Positions 17,994 to 26,547 of a DNA stretch of 38,333 bases are shown piece after piece. Positions within the stretch are counted from its first letter, which is position 1. Every line of letters starts with the position of its first letter. A program made the translations under genes and the position numbers. The stretch comes from Streptomyces blattellae (GTDB taxonomy: Bacteria; Actinomycetota; Actinomycetes; Streptomycetales; Streptomycetaceae): NCBI RefSeq assembly GCF_009709555.1, contig NZ_WJBG01000159.1, positions 1 through 38,333 on the forward strand, given 5' to 3'. Below the pieces are notes generated by a model that saw nothing but the letters and a program-made list of their open reading frames with translations, was not told where the DNA came from and did not search any database.

Positions 17994-20839
17994 CGCTCCC
18001 TCCGCAGCGAGACAAGGTCGGACAGCTCACGATCCGTCAGCTCCGTGAGAGCCGACTCACCCGAGCCCAGGATCGCGTCGGCGAGGGCCCGCTTGGATGC
18101 GAGCATCTCGGCGATGCGGTCCTCGACGGTGCCTTCGGTGATCAGGCGGTGGACCTGGACCGGCTGGGTCTGGCCGATGCGATAGGCGCGGTCGGTGGCC
18201 TGTTCCTCGACGGCCGGGTTCCACCAGCGGTCGAAGTGGACGACATGGCCCGCGCGGGTGAGGTTCAGGCCGGTGCCGGCCGCCTTCAGGGACAGCACGA
18301 GGACCGGGGTCGCGCCGCTCTGGAAGCGGTCCACCATCCGCTCCCGCTCGGGTACGGGCGTGCCGCCGTGCAGGAGGTCCACGGGGACCGCCCGGGTGGC
18401 CAGGTGGGAGGTGATGAGGCGGGCCATCCCGACGTACTGCGTGAAGACCAGCGCCGAGCCGTCCTCCGCCAGCAGGGTGTCCAACAGCTCGTCCAGCAGG
18501 GCCAGTTTGCCGGAGCGGGCGGCGAGGCCGTCGCCCCGGATCTCCTCCTTCAGGTACAGCGCCGGATGGTTGCAGACCTGCTTCAGCGAGGTCAGCAGCT
18601 TCAGTACCAGACCACGGCGGGCGATCCCCTGCGCGGTCTCGATGGCCAGCATCGACTCGCGCACCACCGCCTCGTAGAGCGAGGCCTGCTCCCGGGTGAG
18701 CGGAACGGGGTGGTCCGTCTCCGTCTTGGGCGGCAGCTCGGGAACGATGCCGGGGTCGGACTTCTTGCGGCGCAGCAGGAAGGGGCGGACCAGACGGGCC
18801 AGCCGCTCCACCGCCTCCTCGTCCTCGCCGTTCTCCACGGCTCGCGCGTGCCGGGACCTGAAGGACTTCAGCGGGCCGAGCAGTCCCGGTGTCGTCCAGT
18901 CCAGCAGTGCCCACAGCTCGGAGAGGTTGTTCTCCACCGGCGTGCCGGTCAGGGCGACTCGCGCCGGTGTCGGGATGGTGCGCAGGGCCTTCGCCGTCGC
19001 CGAGTACGGGTTCTTGACGTGCTGGGCCTCGTCCGCGACGACCATGCCCCATGCCTGTTGGGCCAGCGCCGGAGCCGCCGATCGCATCGTGCCGTATGTC
19101 GTGAGGACGAAGCCGCCGTCCAGATCGTCGAGCGTGCGGTCGGGGCCGTGGAAGCGGCGGACGGGGACGCCGGGCGCGAAACGGGTGATCTCCCGCTGCC
19201 AGTTGCCGAGCAGGGAGGCCGGACAGATCACCAGGGTGGGCTCGCTGCGGGCCCGCTTCAGGTGCAGCGCGATCAGCGTGATCGTCTTGCCGAGCCCCAT
19301 GTCGTCGGCGAGGCAGCCGCCGAGGCCGAGGGTGGTCATGAGGTCGAGCCAGGCCAGGCCCCGGAGTTGGTAGTCCCGCAGCCGGGCGTGCAGCCCCGGC
19401 GGCGGCTCGACGGGCCGCACCCCCGCCGTCAGCCGGTCGCGCAGGGCGGCCAGCGCGCCGACCGGCACCGCCGGCACCGTCTCGCCGTCGACCTCCGCGC
19501 TGCCGGTCAGCGCGACGGACAGCGCGTCGACCGGGTCGAGCAGGCCCAGTTCACGCTTGCGGGCCTTGCGCACGAGCGCCGGATCGACGAGGACCCACTG
19601 GTCCCTGAGGCGTACGACGGGCCGGTGGGCCTCGGCGAGGGCGTCCATCTCGGCCTCGGTGAGCGGGTCGCCGCCGAGTGCCAACTGCCAGCGGAACTGG
19701 AGGAGTTCCTCGCTCTCGAAGAAGCCGGTGCCGTCGGTCGCCGAGCCCGGTGCGGGCCGTACGACCGCTGCCGCGCTGAGATCCTGGGCCAGGTCCCGCG
19801 GCCAGTGCACGGCGACCCCGGCCGCGGCGAGCCGGGTGGCCGCGGCACCGAGCAGCTCGCCCAGCTCCCCTTCGGTCAGGGCCAGCACGTCGGGCACGTC
19901 CTGTTCGGCGAGCCGGTCCAGTGGGGGCCAGACGCGGGCCGCGCGGCGCACGGCGAGGGCGGCGTCCACGCGCGCGCGTGGCCCGAACGCCGCGTCCGCC
20001 TCGCCCGACCAGAGGGCCGCCGCGTCGACGACGAGCGTGGGGTCGGCGAGGCTGTGCACCTGGACGATCGCCGCGCCCGCGCTGCGCGTCCGCTCGCCTC
20101 CGTCGAACAGGTCGTACGCCGACAGGTCCAGCCGGAGCGAGATCCGCACGCCCGCGTCCATGCCGGCGGCGACTTCCGCGGCCCAGTCGTGGGCGTCGGG
20201 CAGACGCTGCGGACGGCGGTCCGCGAAGGGCCTGCCGGAGGCGTGCGGGGCGGCGGGCGTGCGCGGCAGGGTGTCCGCGACCGCGTCGAGGAAGGAGCGC
20301 ATCAGCGCTTCCGGCTCGGGCAGCCGAAGCGGTCCGGGGCCGGGCAGGGGCACGGCGTGCCCCTCGGGCGGGAGCGCCGCCGCGACGGCGCGCAGGTGCG
20401 CGATGTCGTCCGGTCCGAGGGGTCCCGCCCGCCAGGCGTCGTGCCCGGACGGGGTCAGTCCGGGCAGCAGGCGTCCGCGGGCCGCGAGCCGCAGCGCGTG
20501 CAGCGCGGCGGCGCCCCAGCAGGCGGTGGCCGGGTGTGCGGCGGGGTCGCGCCGCGCCCGCACCAGCAGCGGCAGCGCCTCGCCGACGGGCAGCGACAGG
20601 GCGGCGGCGGGCCTGCGCCGCACTCCGCTGCCATGACGTCGTACGACAGTCAGCTCCGTACGACCGATGGCGTCGGCGCTGGAGGATTCGTCGCTGGAGG
20701 AGTCGGCGCCGATGTCGCCCTCGGGGTCCCAGAAGGCGATCCGGCCCTCTCGCGGGACGGGCGCGGGCAGGAAGACGGCCGCGAGTCGGAGGGGTACGGA
20801 CCCCTCCGCCCGGTCGGCCACCGCGGTCGCCTCGGTCAT
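17990..20839 (-). CDS. SNF2/RapA-type DEAD-box helicase
   Basis: A 949-residue SNF2-family ATPase (HepA/RapA-like). The N-terminal 480 residues are an actinobacterial accessory region. The motor follows: Walker A DDMGLGKT (about 518), DEAQ box VVADEAQHVKNP (about 601), motif III ALTGTPVENNLSELW, and the C-terminal lobe with SLKAAGTGLNLT and RAYRIGQ. It presumably translocates on DNA or remodels nucleoprotein together with its SWIM partner. ATG 20837-20839 is preferred: SD GGGGAGG lies about 11 nt upstream. A GTG at 20851 sits directly on that SD. A long-range inverted repeat overlaps the SD. Confidence 0.92.
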   Translation of the reverse strand: MTEATAVADRAEGSVPLRLAAVFLPAPVPREGRIAFWDPEGDIGADSSSDESSSADAIGRTELTVVRRHGSGVRRRPAAALSLPVGEALPLLVRARRDPAAHPATACWGAAALHALRLAARGRLLPGLTPSGHDAWRAGPLGPDDIAHLRAVAAALPPEGHAVPLPGPGPLRLPEPEALMRSFLDAVADTLPRTPAAPHASGRPFADRRPQRLPDAHDWAAEVAAGMDAGVRISLRLDLSAYDLFDGGERTRSAGAAIVQVHSLADPTLVVDAAALWSGEADAAFGPRARVDAALAVRRAARVWPPLDRLAEQDVPDVLALTEGELGELLGAAATRLAAAGVAVHWPRDLAQDLSAAAVVRPAPGSATDGTGFFESEELLQFRWQLALGGDPLTEAEMDALAEAHRPVVRLRDQWVLVDPALVRKARKRELGLLDPVDALSVALTGSAEVDGETVPAVPVGALAALRDRLTAGVRPVEPPPGLHARLRDYQLRGLAWLDLMTTLGLGGCLADDMGLGKTITLIALHLKRARSEPTLVICPASLLGNWQREITRFAPGVPVRRFHGPDRTLDDLDGGFVLTTYGTMRSAAPALAQQAWGMVVADEAQHVKNPYSATAKALRTIPTPARVALTGTPVENNLSELWALLDWTTPGLLGPLKSFRSRHARAVENGEDEEAVERLARLVRPFLLRRKKSDPGIVPELPPKTETDHPVPLTREQASLYEAVVRESMLAIETAQGIARRGLVLKLLTSLKQVCNHPALYLKEEIRGDGLAARSGKLALLDELLDTLLAEDGSALVFTQYVGMARLITSHLATRAVPVDLLHGGTPVPERERMVDRFQSGATPVLVLSLKAAGTGLNLTRAGHVVHFDRWWNPAVEEQATDRAYRIGQTQPVQVHRLITEGTVEDRIAEMLASKRALADAILGSGESALTELTDRELSDLVSLRRER

Positions 20840-20853
20840 ACGTCCTGTCACCT

Positions 20854-20906
20854 CCCCGCCCGTGCGTCGATCAGTCGATCAGACGTCTTCGACTCTACGG
20901 GCGGGG
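20854..20906 (-). promoter_or_regulatory. Inverted repeat covering the helicase ribosome-binding site
   Basis: CCCCGCCCGT (20854-20863) is perfectly complementary to ACGGGCGGGG (20897-20906), with a 33-nt loop. In the minus-strand transcript the proximal arm includes the GGGG of the SD just before the helicase start, so folding would mask it, provided transcription starts upstream of 20906. Confidence 0.5.
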
Positions 20907-20950
20907 TCTGACAATCGGCCCCGGCCACCGGTCCGGGCGGGCACGGAACC

Positions 20951-21532
20951 TCAGGGGATCACGCGCGAGACGACGTAGATGAGCGGGTTGTCGGGGTTGG
21001 CCAGGCTCACCATGACCTGCTGTGTGGGCCTCGGGTTCCGCTGCTCGTGGACCAGGCCGTACCAGGGGCCGGGGCTGGAGAAGTCCCAGCCGGTGACCAT
21101 CTGGTCGCGCTCCCCGATGGTGATCTTGTCCCGCGTCAGCTCGGACCGGCTGGTGCCCATGTCCTTGAGAAAGAGGTCAAGGTTCGCGCTGGGGGTCTGG
21201 AACTGGACGTAGAGCCGGCTGGTCTTCCAGTTGTTCGTCTCGTAGTACGCGACCTTGCCCGACGGGTGCGGCATCGGCACCTGGTACAGGCGGCGCTGGA
21301 CCTTCGACGGCCAGTCGCGGGTGAGGCCCCGCGCCGAGTACTTCTCCTCCTTGTCCCGGCCGCTGTCGCGGCTCTGCGCGGCGGAGATCACCAGATAGCC
21401 GGCCGGTACGCCGATGAGCAGCACGATGATGAGCAGGGTGAGGGCCCTGCGACGGATCACCCGGCCGCGGGGCTCGGGCCGGCCGGCCGGCTCGTCCGCG
21501 GGCGGGGCCTGATGGGGCAGCTGGGTCGTCAC
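20951..21532 (-). CDS. Membrane-anchored hypothetical protein, coupled to ROK kinase gene
   Basis: A 193-residue protein. A Pro-rich cytoplasmic N-terminus (1-27) precedes one transmembrane helix (about 29-50, LTLLIIVLLIGVPAGYLVIS). The extracytoplasmic domain then contains VAYYETNNWKTSRLYVQFQT and WYGLVHEQRNPRPTQQVMVS. No known domain is recognised. The GTG start at 21530-21532 overlaps the stop of the ROK gene (GTGA), so the two are translated together. Confidence 0.8.
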   Translation of the reverse strand: MTTQLPHQAPPADEPAGRPEPRGRVIRRRALTLLIIVLLIGVPAGYLVISAAQSRDSGRDKEEKYSARGLTRDWPSKVQRRLYQVPMPHPSGKVAYYETNNWKTSRLYVQFQTPSANLDLFLKDMGTSRSELTRDKITIGERDQMVTGWDFSSPGPWYGLVHEQRNPRPTQQVMVSLANPDNPLIYVVSRVIP

Positions 21533-22713
21533 AGCGCCTCCCGGGCCTCGCGGCGGGCCTCCGCGTACCGTTCATAGCGCTCGTAGCGCTCGACCCGGCG
21601 GCGCTTGGCACGGCGGAAGCGGCGGGCGACCAGGCGGGCGAGGTCGGCGGCGCCGACCATGCCCGCCTCGGGGCCGAGCTGGGCGCGGGTGATCCTGGCC
21701 TCGGGCCGGTAGCCGCGCCCGGTGAGGTGCCGCTTGAACGCGTCCCGCGCGGGGCCGATCAGCAGGTCGTCGGCCGCGGACACGCCACCGCCGATCACGA
21801 AGCAGGAGGGGTCGAGCGCCGCCGCGAGGTTGGCGATGCCGACGCCGAGCCACTGCCCGATGTCCTGGAGCAGCTCGATGCACATGGCGTCGCCCTCGCG
21901 GGCCAGCTCGGTGATCATCGGCCCGCTGATGTCGCCGATGTTGCCCTTGACGTGCTCGATGATCCCGTACGCCACCGGGGAGTCGGCCGCCGCCAGCTCA
22001 CGCGCCTCCCTGACCAGCGCGTTTCCCGAGCTGTACTGCTCCCAGCAGCCGCGGTTGCCGCACGGGCAGCGGTGGCCGCCGGGGACGACCTGCATATGGC
22101 CGAACTCGCCTGCGACACCGTACTTGCCGCGCTTGACCTGCCCGTCCTCCAGGATCGCGCCACCGATGCCGGTACCGAGCGTGATCATGACGAGGTGGTC
22201 CTCGCCGCGGCCCGCGCCGAAGCGCCACTCCGCCCAGGCGGCGGTGTTGGCGTCGTTGTCCACCAGGACCGGGACGGCGAGGCGGCCGGCGATGCGGTCG
22301 CGCAGCGGTTCGTTGCGCCAGGACAGATGGGGCGCGAACAGCACGCGGTTGCGGTCGGCGTCGACCCAGCCGGCCGCGCCGATGCCGACGGCGTGCACGT
22401 CGTGCCGGTCGGACAGGTCGAGGACCAGTTCGACGATGGTGTCCTCGACGACCTTCGGGCTCTTGGACTTGTCCGGGGTCTCCGTGCGGAGCTTCTCCAG
22501 GATGTTGCCGTCGGCGTCCACGACGCCTGCCATCACCTTGGTGCCACCGATGTCGATGCCGACGGTTGGCACGCGGGGGGCGGTGAGGTGGGAGCGGCGT
22601 TCCCTCGTGCCTACCGTGCGAAGCGTCGGCGCGCGGCGGGAACCGATGGGAGCGCCTGACACACCGACGCTGCTCAGTGCTCTTGGGAAGGCTAGGTCGC
22701 GGTAGTTGCTCAT
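21529..22713 (-). CDS. ROK-family sugar kinase (glucokinase-like)
   Basis: A 394-residue ROK kinase without an N-terminal HTH. The phosphate-binding motif is GIDIGGTK (52-59), the catalytic Asp is in VDNDAN (D154), and the ROK zinc site includes H206 in GEFGHM and CPCGNRGC (C216, C218, C223). It probably phosphorylates glucose or a related hexose with ATP. The first 45 residues are an unconserved basic extension, with RTVGTRERRSHLTAPRVP just before the domain. ATG 22711-22713 is taken as start; a GTG lies one codon upstream. A palindrome nearly identical to that in the GntR promoter lies about 125 bp upstream. Confidence 0.9.
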   Translation of the reverse strand: MSNYRDLAFPRALSSVGVSGAPIGSRRAPTLRTVGTRERRSHLTAPRVPTVGIDIGGTKVMAGVVDADGNILEKLRTETPDKSKSPKVVEDTIVELVLDLSDRHDVHAVGIGAAGWVDADRNRVLFAPHLSWRNEPLRDRIAGRLAVPVLVDNDANTAAWAEWRFGAGRGEDHLVMITLGTGIGGAILEDGQVKRGKYGVAGEFGHMQVVPGGHRCPCGNRGCWEQYSSGNALVREARELAAADSPVAYGIIEHVKGNIGDISGPMITELAREGDAMCIELLQDIGQWLGVGIANLAAALDPSCFVIGGGVSAADDLLIGPARDAFKRHLTGRGYRPEARITRAQLGPEAGMVGAADLARLVARRFRRAKRRRVERYERYERYAEARREAREAL

Positions 22714-22835
22714 CACCGCCGATTCTGCCGCACGCCCAGGGCGGGTGCCGAACGGGGGAGCAAAGGGGATGCGCAGTCGTTGCCGAGTGCGGGTTCATCG
22801 CGGCGGAGCCCCATCTCGCCCATGAACCGGCCTCA

Positions 22836-22847
22836 TTGTCCTGACAT
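22836..22847. promoter_or_regulatory. Probable GntR operator upstream of ROK kinase
   Basis: TTGTCCTGACAT differs by one base from TTGTCCGGACAT at 23706-23717 in the GntR/oxidoreductase intergenic region. It lies between the GntR gene end and the ROK kinase start. Confidence 0.5.
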
Positions 22848-22891
22848 TGAGACGAACACGACCCTCGCGGAGTGCTCCCCGCCCCCGGCTC

Positions 22892-23656
22892 CTACGGTCG
22901 TACGAGGAGCTGGAACTCGAACGAGTAGCGCGCCGGCCGGTAGGTGTGGGTGCCGAACTCCACCGCGCGGCCGGTGTCGTCGAAGGTGGTGCGCTGCATG
23001 GTGAGCAGCGGGGCGCCCTCGGGTTCGCCGAGCCGTTCCGCCTCGACGGCGCCGGCCGCGCGGGCGCCGATCGACTGACGGGCGCTGTGCAGGGTGATCC
23101 CGGCGGCACGCATCAGCCGGTACAGGCCGGTGGCCTCCAACTGCGCGGTGTCCAGGTCCAGCAGACCGGGCGGCAGGAAGTTGCAGAGGTACGCCATCGG
23201 CTCGCCGTGCGCCAGCCGCAGCCGCTCGACGCGGTGGACCTCGGTGCCCTCACCGACGCCGAGGGCGGCCGCGACCTCCGCGGACGCGGGGACGACCGTG
23301 TTGACGAGGACCCGGGTCGCGGGGCGCTGGCCGGCCGCCTCCAGGTCGTCGTAGAGGCTGCTGAGCTCCAGCGGGCGTTTGACCTGGCTGTGCACGACCT
23401 GGGTGCCGACGCCTCGACGACGGACCAGCAGGCCCTTGTCGACCAGGGACTGTATGGCCTGGCGGACGGTGGGCCGGGACAGTCCGAGGCGTGCGGCGAG
23501 CTCGATCTCATTGCCCAGCAGACTGCCGGGAGTGAGCGCCCCGTGCTCGATCGCGGCTTCGAGCTGCTGGGACAGCTGGAAGTACAACGGCACCGGACTG
23601 CTCCGGTCCACACTGAGGGCGAGCTGCACGGTCGGGTCCACTTCTGGTTTCGGCAC
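22892..23656 (-). CDS. GntR/HutC-family regulator
   Basis: A 254-residue regulator. The winged HTH is at 20-90 (PVPLYFQLSQQLEAAIEHG, LSRPTVRQAIQSLVDKGLL) and is followed by a UTRA ligand-binding domain (about 105-245, with YRPARYSFEFQLLV at the end). GTG 23654-23656 (MPKPEVDPTVQLAL) is chosen because the family begins shortly before the HTH; the longer frame to 23800 crosses the promoter of the divergent gene. It likely controls the inositol-dehydrogenase-like gene and itself through the palindrome at 23706, and possibly the ROK kinase through the copy at 22836. Confidence 0.9.
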   Translation of the reverse strand: MPKPEVDPTVQLALSVDRSSPVPLYFQLSQQLEAAIEHGALTPGSLLGNEIELAARLGLSRPTVRQAIQSLVDKGLLVRRRGVGTQVVHSQVKRPLELSSLYDDLEAAGQRPATRVLVNTVVPASAEVAAALGVGEGTEVHRVERLRLAHGEPMAYLCNFLPPGLLDLDTAQLEATGLYRLMRAAGITLHSARQSIGARAAGAVEAERLGEPEGAPLLTMQRTTFDDTGRAVEFGTHTYRPARYSFEFQLLVRP

Positions 23657-23705
23657 GGGCCGAGCGTAGCTCTGTGAGCGGTTGACGGGAAGTTGTGTAG
23701 TTCGG

Positions 23706-23717
23706 TTGTCCGGACAT
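23706..23717. promoter_or_regulatory. GntR operator in divergent promoter
   Basis: TTGTCCGGACAT contains the perfect 10-bp palindrome TGTCCGGACA (23707-23716). It lies immediately upstream of the -35 of the plus-strand gene and 50 bp from the GntR start. Confidence 0.6.
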
Positions 23718-23722
23718 ACGCA

Positions 23723-23752
23723 TTGACAGGGTACGGGCCGGGGCCGCACTTT
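23723..23752 (+). promoter_or_regulatory. Promoter, probably leaderless, of the oxidoreductase gene
   Basis: TTGACA (23723-23728) is separated by 18 bp from CACTTT (23747-23752). The ATG follows at 23760, only 7 bases later, so transcription would begin at or next to the start codon. No SD is present. Confidence 0.5.
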
Positions 23753-23759
23753 GGATTTC

Positions 23760-24782
23760 ATGCGCATCGGGGTCATCGGTACGGGGCGAATCGGCACCAT
23801 TCACGCGAACACGCTCAGCCGCCATCGCGAGGTCGGCTCGCTCATCCTCACGGACGCGAACCGGGAGAGGGCGCAGGAGCTGGCGCAGCGGCTGGGCGAG
23901 ACGGCCGCACCCGGGGTGGACGAGATCTTCCGCTGGGGCGTGGACGCCGTGGTGATCACGGCGGCGACATCCGCCCACGCCGACCTGATCGGCCGGGCGG
24001 CACGCTCGGGGCTGCCGGTGTTCTGCGAGAAGCCCATCGCCCTCGACCTGCCGGGCACCCTACAGGCGATCGCCGAGGTCGAGACCGCGGGAACAGTTCT
24101 CCAGATGGGGTTCCAGCGCCGCTTCGACGCCGGCTACGCGGGGGCGCGGGAGGCGGTGCGCTCCGGACGGCTGGGGCGGCTGCACACCGTGCGGGCCCTG
24201 ACCTCGGACCAGGCGCCGCCGCCGGCCGCCTATCTGCCGCTGTCCGGCGGGCTGTACCGGGACACGCTGATCCACGACTTCGACGTGCTGCGCTGGGTGA
24301 CGGGGCACGAGGTCGCCGATGTCTACGCGGCCGGATCGGACGCCGGTCCCGCGATGTTCCGGCAGGCCGGCGACATCGACACGGCCGCGGCCGTCCTCAC
24401 CCTCGACGACGGCACACTCGCCACGGCCACGGCGACGCGGCTGAACGGGGCGGGGTACGACGTCCGCATGGAACTCGCCGGGGAGCTGGACCAGATCGTG
24501 GTCGGGCTGGACGACCGTACGCCCATCGCGTCCACCGAGCCGACCGGGCCGCCCGCCGCGGACAAGCCATGGACCGGTTTCCTGGAACGCTTCGGGCCCG
24601 CCTACGAGGCCGAACTGTCCGCGTTCATCGAGGTGGTGCGGGGCGAGCGCGCCAACCCGTGTGACGGCCGCGAGGCCCTGCAGTCGCTGCGGATCGCCGA
24701 TGCCTGCGACCTGTCCCGGCGCGAGCGAAGACCAGTACGCCTGGCGGAGATCCCGGGCGGGGCCGCCTCCACGACGGTGTGA
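23760..24782 (+). CDS. Gfo/Idh/MocA oxidoreductase, inositol 2-dehydrogenase-like
   Basis: A 340-residue NAD-dependent dehydrogenase. It has Rossmann GVIGTGRIG (4-12), catalytic Lys in CEKPIAL (K91), and the inositol-dehydrogenase-type dyad in GGLYRDTLIHDFDVLRW (D168, H172). It probably oxidises myo-inositol or a related polyol or sugar. It is divergent from a GntR regulator with a shared operator. The start ATG 23760 appears leaderless. No other iol genes are adjacent, so the pathway context is limited to the regulator and perhaps the ROK kinase. Confidence 0.88.
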   Translation: MRIGVIGTGRIGTIHANTLSRHREVGSLILTDANRERAQELAQRLGETAAPGVDEIFRWGVDAVVITAATSAHADLIGRAARSGLPVFCEKPIALDLPGTLQAIAEVETAGTVLQMGFQRRFDAGYAGAREAVRSGRLGRLHTVRALTSDQAPPPAAYLPLSGGLYRDTLIHDFDVLRWVTGHEVADVYAAGSDAGPAMFRQAGDIDTAAAVLTLDDGTLATATATRLNGAGYDVRMELAGELDQIVVGLDDRTPIASTEPTGPPAADKPWTGFLERFGPAYEAELSAFIEVVRGERANPCDGREALQSLRIADACDLSRRERRPVRLAEIPGGAASTTV

Positions 24783-25291
24783 ACGGGCACGGACGGGAGG
24801 GGCGCCAGCGGGGAGCGGGCCGTGCCCCCTCGGCGGGCCGCAGCCGCAGCGTCTACGGCCTTCAGGGCAGCGTCGGCCACAGATCCCAAGGTCCCCTCGG
24901 CGGGCGCAGGCTTTCGGCGTGGGTCCTCGGACGGTTCAAGGGCCTCCGTCGACATGGCCTCGCCCCGCGGCAATGACTGTGGGGGGCCGCGGGGCGAGCG
25001 TTCTCACACGACCATGGGTTTCGTTCAGAAGGGCGGCCGGTCGCACCGTTCCTAGGTGGTCGAGCCGGTCGCCGGGCTCAGCAGCCGCACGCCAGCGCCG
25101 GGCGTGCGCACCGTTCCTGGGCTGTTGAACGAGCAGCTCCGTCCATGCATCACCAGGCGGCAGCCTGCGTGTGAGGGCGACGTGGTGGCGTTCGAGCGCA
25201 CGTTAACTTCGCGAAAACTCATCGGGCCTGGCGGAAAATTCTCCGGAGTTGTCATTGACATGCCACTGTCTACGCGCGTCATCATGATGGC
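24783..25291. other. Gene-poor region before the ribonuclease gene
   Basis: No gene I can support. A minus-strand frame (24602-24973; MSTEALEPSEDPRRK) overlaps the oxidoreductase 3' end and has only moderate codon bias. A short direct repeat GCACCGTTCCT occurs at about 25043 and 25109. A -35-like TTGACA (25255-25260) lies upstream of the ribonuclease start; the matching -10 is uncertain. Confidence 0.4.
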
Positions 25292-25681
25292 ATGAGATTC
25301 CCCCCACGAATCACCCGCATCGGCGCCGCAGCCGCCGTCCTGTCCGCCCTCCTCGTCGGCGGCACTGTCGCCACCGCGTCCCCGGCGGCCGCCGCGGTCG
25401 GCAGCATCTGCTACAGCGACCTGCCCTCCCAGGCGTACGACACCCTGGAGCTGATCGAGCAGGGCGGCCCCTACCCGTACTCGCAGGACGGGACCGTCTT
25501 CCAGAACCGGGAAGGCATCCTGCCAAGTCAGTCCTCTGGCTACTATCACGAGTACACCGTGATCACGCCGGGCTCCTCCACACGCGGCGCGCGCCGCATC
25601 GTCACCGGTGAGGAGACCCGGGAGGACTACTACACGGCCGACCACTACGAGTCCTTCGATCTGATCAACTACGGCTGCTGA
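25292..25681 (+). CDS. Secreted guanyl-specific ribonuclease (RNase Sa family)
   Basis: A 129-residue precursor. The signal peptide (1-35, ending ASPAAAA) is followed by a mature domain closely like Streptomyces RNase Sa (microbial RNase N1/T1 family), which cleaves RNA after G. Catalytic residues map by family alignment: E87 in YYHEYTV (E54 of RNase Sa), R98 and R102 in TRGARRI (R65, R69), and H118 in ADHYE (H85). C40 and C129 form the expected disulfide. The protein is exported, and no barstar-like inhibitor gene is visible on either side. ATG 25292 starts a normal Sec signal. Confidence 0.95.
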   Translation: MRFPPRITRIGAAAAVLSALLVGGTVATASPAAAAVGSICYSDLPSQAYDTLELIEQGGPYPYSQDGTVFQNREGILPSQSSGYYHEYTVITPGSSTRGARRIVTGEETREDYYTADHYESFDLINYGC

Positions 25682-26274
25682 GTCCCCCACGACTCAGTCC
25701 GAGGTACAGCACAACGGGCTGGAGGTCCGGTCCTGCGTTCAGCCGGTCCTCCAGCTGCCACCAGCAATTGGTCTGCATCACTGAGCAGGTGCATGCGACA
25801 TCCGACGGGTGAAACAGGCCCGCTACTCGCCAAACTCCCGGCCTCGCAGTTCGCCGCGTCCGGGCGACAGCAGCGCGGCTTGACGTCGGCCCAGTCCCTG
25901 ACCGCAGAGCTCCTTGCCCCGCGTTCCCCCCACTTCGCCGTAGGCCGCGGGGCAAGGCAGGAACTTGAAGCTGCGGCGGCCGAGTTGGCCGTGCGGCTGG
26001 AGCGGGCCGGAGAGATTTGCCGCGACGGGAGATCACATAGGAGATCGTCGCGCTGGTGTTCGCGGAGCAGTCGGCCGCTGAGAGCGAACCGATCCGGACG
26101 TCCCGACGGAGCATGCGCCGGACTCCGCGGCGTCGTCAGCACCTCACGGCGTCGGGGTGAGGGGGGTGCCGTGGTCACACGTGTGATGCGTCGTCGTAGC
26201 CAGAGCGGGGCGGGCGAACCGTCTCTTGCCATCCGCAGCCGATCTGAGCGTGCACGCAGCGAGGGGGCGGGGTG
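25682..26274. other. Non-coding or decayed region
   Basis: No recognisable gene. Several frames are open, but none has coherent codon bias over its length. A perfect 12-bp palindrome TCACACGTGTGA lies at 26175-26186. The region precedes the fragments that border the siderophore locus and may be remnant DNA. Confidence 0.4.
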
Positions 26275-26466
26275 TCACCACCGGCTGGCCAGTTCCTCCT
26301 CCTCGATACCGCGCCGGCAGTCGCCGCAGAGTGTCTGGGTGGTCCCGTCATCGTCGCCCTCGTGCGGCCAGAGGCACCCGCATCCCCCGCAGTTTGTCAA
26401 CTCTTGTGGGTTGTAGCGGGCTTGGCAGGCGAAGCAGTAGTACACCTCCTCGCCGGCGCCGTCCAT
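26275..26466 (-). CDS. Small zinc-ribbon-like protein
   Basis: A 63-residue acidic protein from ATG 26464-26466 with three Cys clusters: YYCFACQ, NCGGCGC and LCGDC. It resembles a small zinc ribbon; the function is unknown. No strong SD precedes the ATG. In-frame GTG (26494-26496) or TTG (26524-26526) starts would extend the N-terminus. It lies alone between non-coding DNA and a transposase fragment, so it could be an accessory cargo gene or a remnant. Confidence 0.5.
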   Translation of the reverse strand: MDGAGEEVYYCFACQARYNPQELTNCGGCGCLWPHEGDDDGTTQTLCGDCRRGIEEEELASRW

Positions 26467-26547
26467 GAAGGAGCGCCCCGAGGAGAACGGGCGCACCTTC
26501 GATCCCGAGCCCGGCTGCCAGGTCAAGCCTGAGCACTTCGCATGGTT

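Noticed and set aside
17747..20911. Very long plus-strand open frame (over 1000 codons)
   Set aside because: It lies antisense to the SNF2 helicase, whose motifs are unambiguous; composition is an Arg/Gly/Val-rich shadow.
24602..24973. Possible small minus-strand gene (MSTEALEPSEDPRRK)
   Set aside because: It overlaps 180 bp of the oxidoreductase 3' end, has only moderate codon bias and no recognised family.
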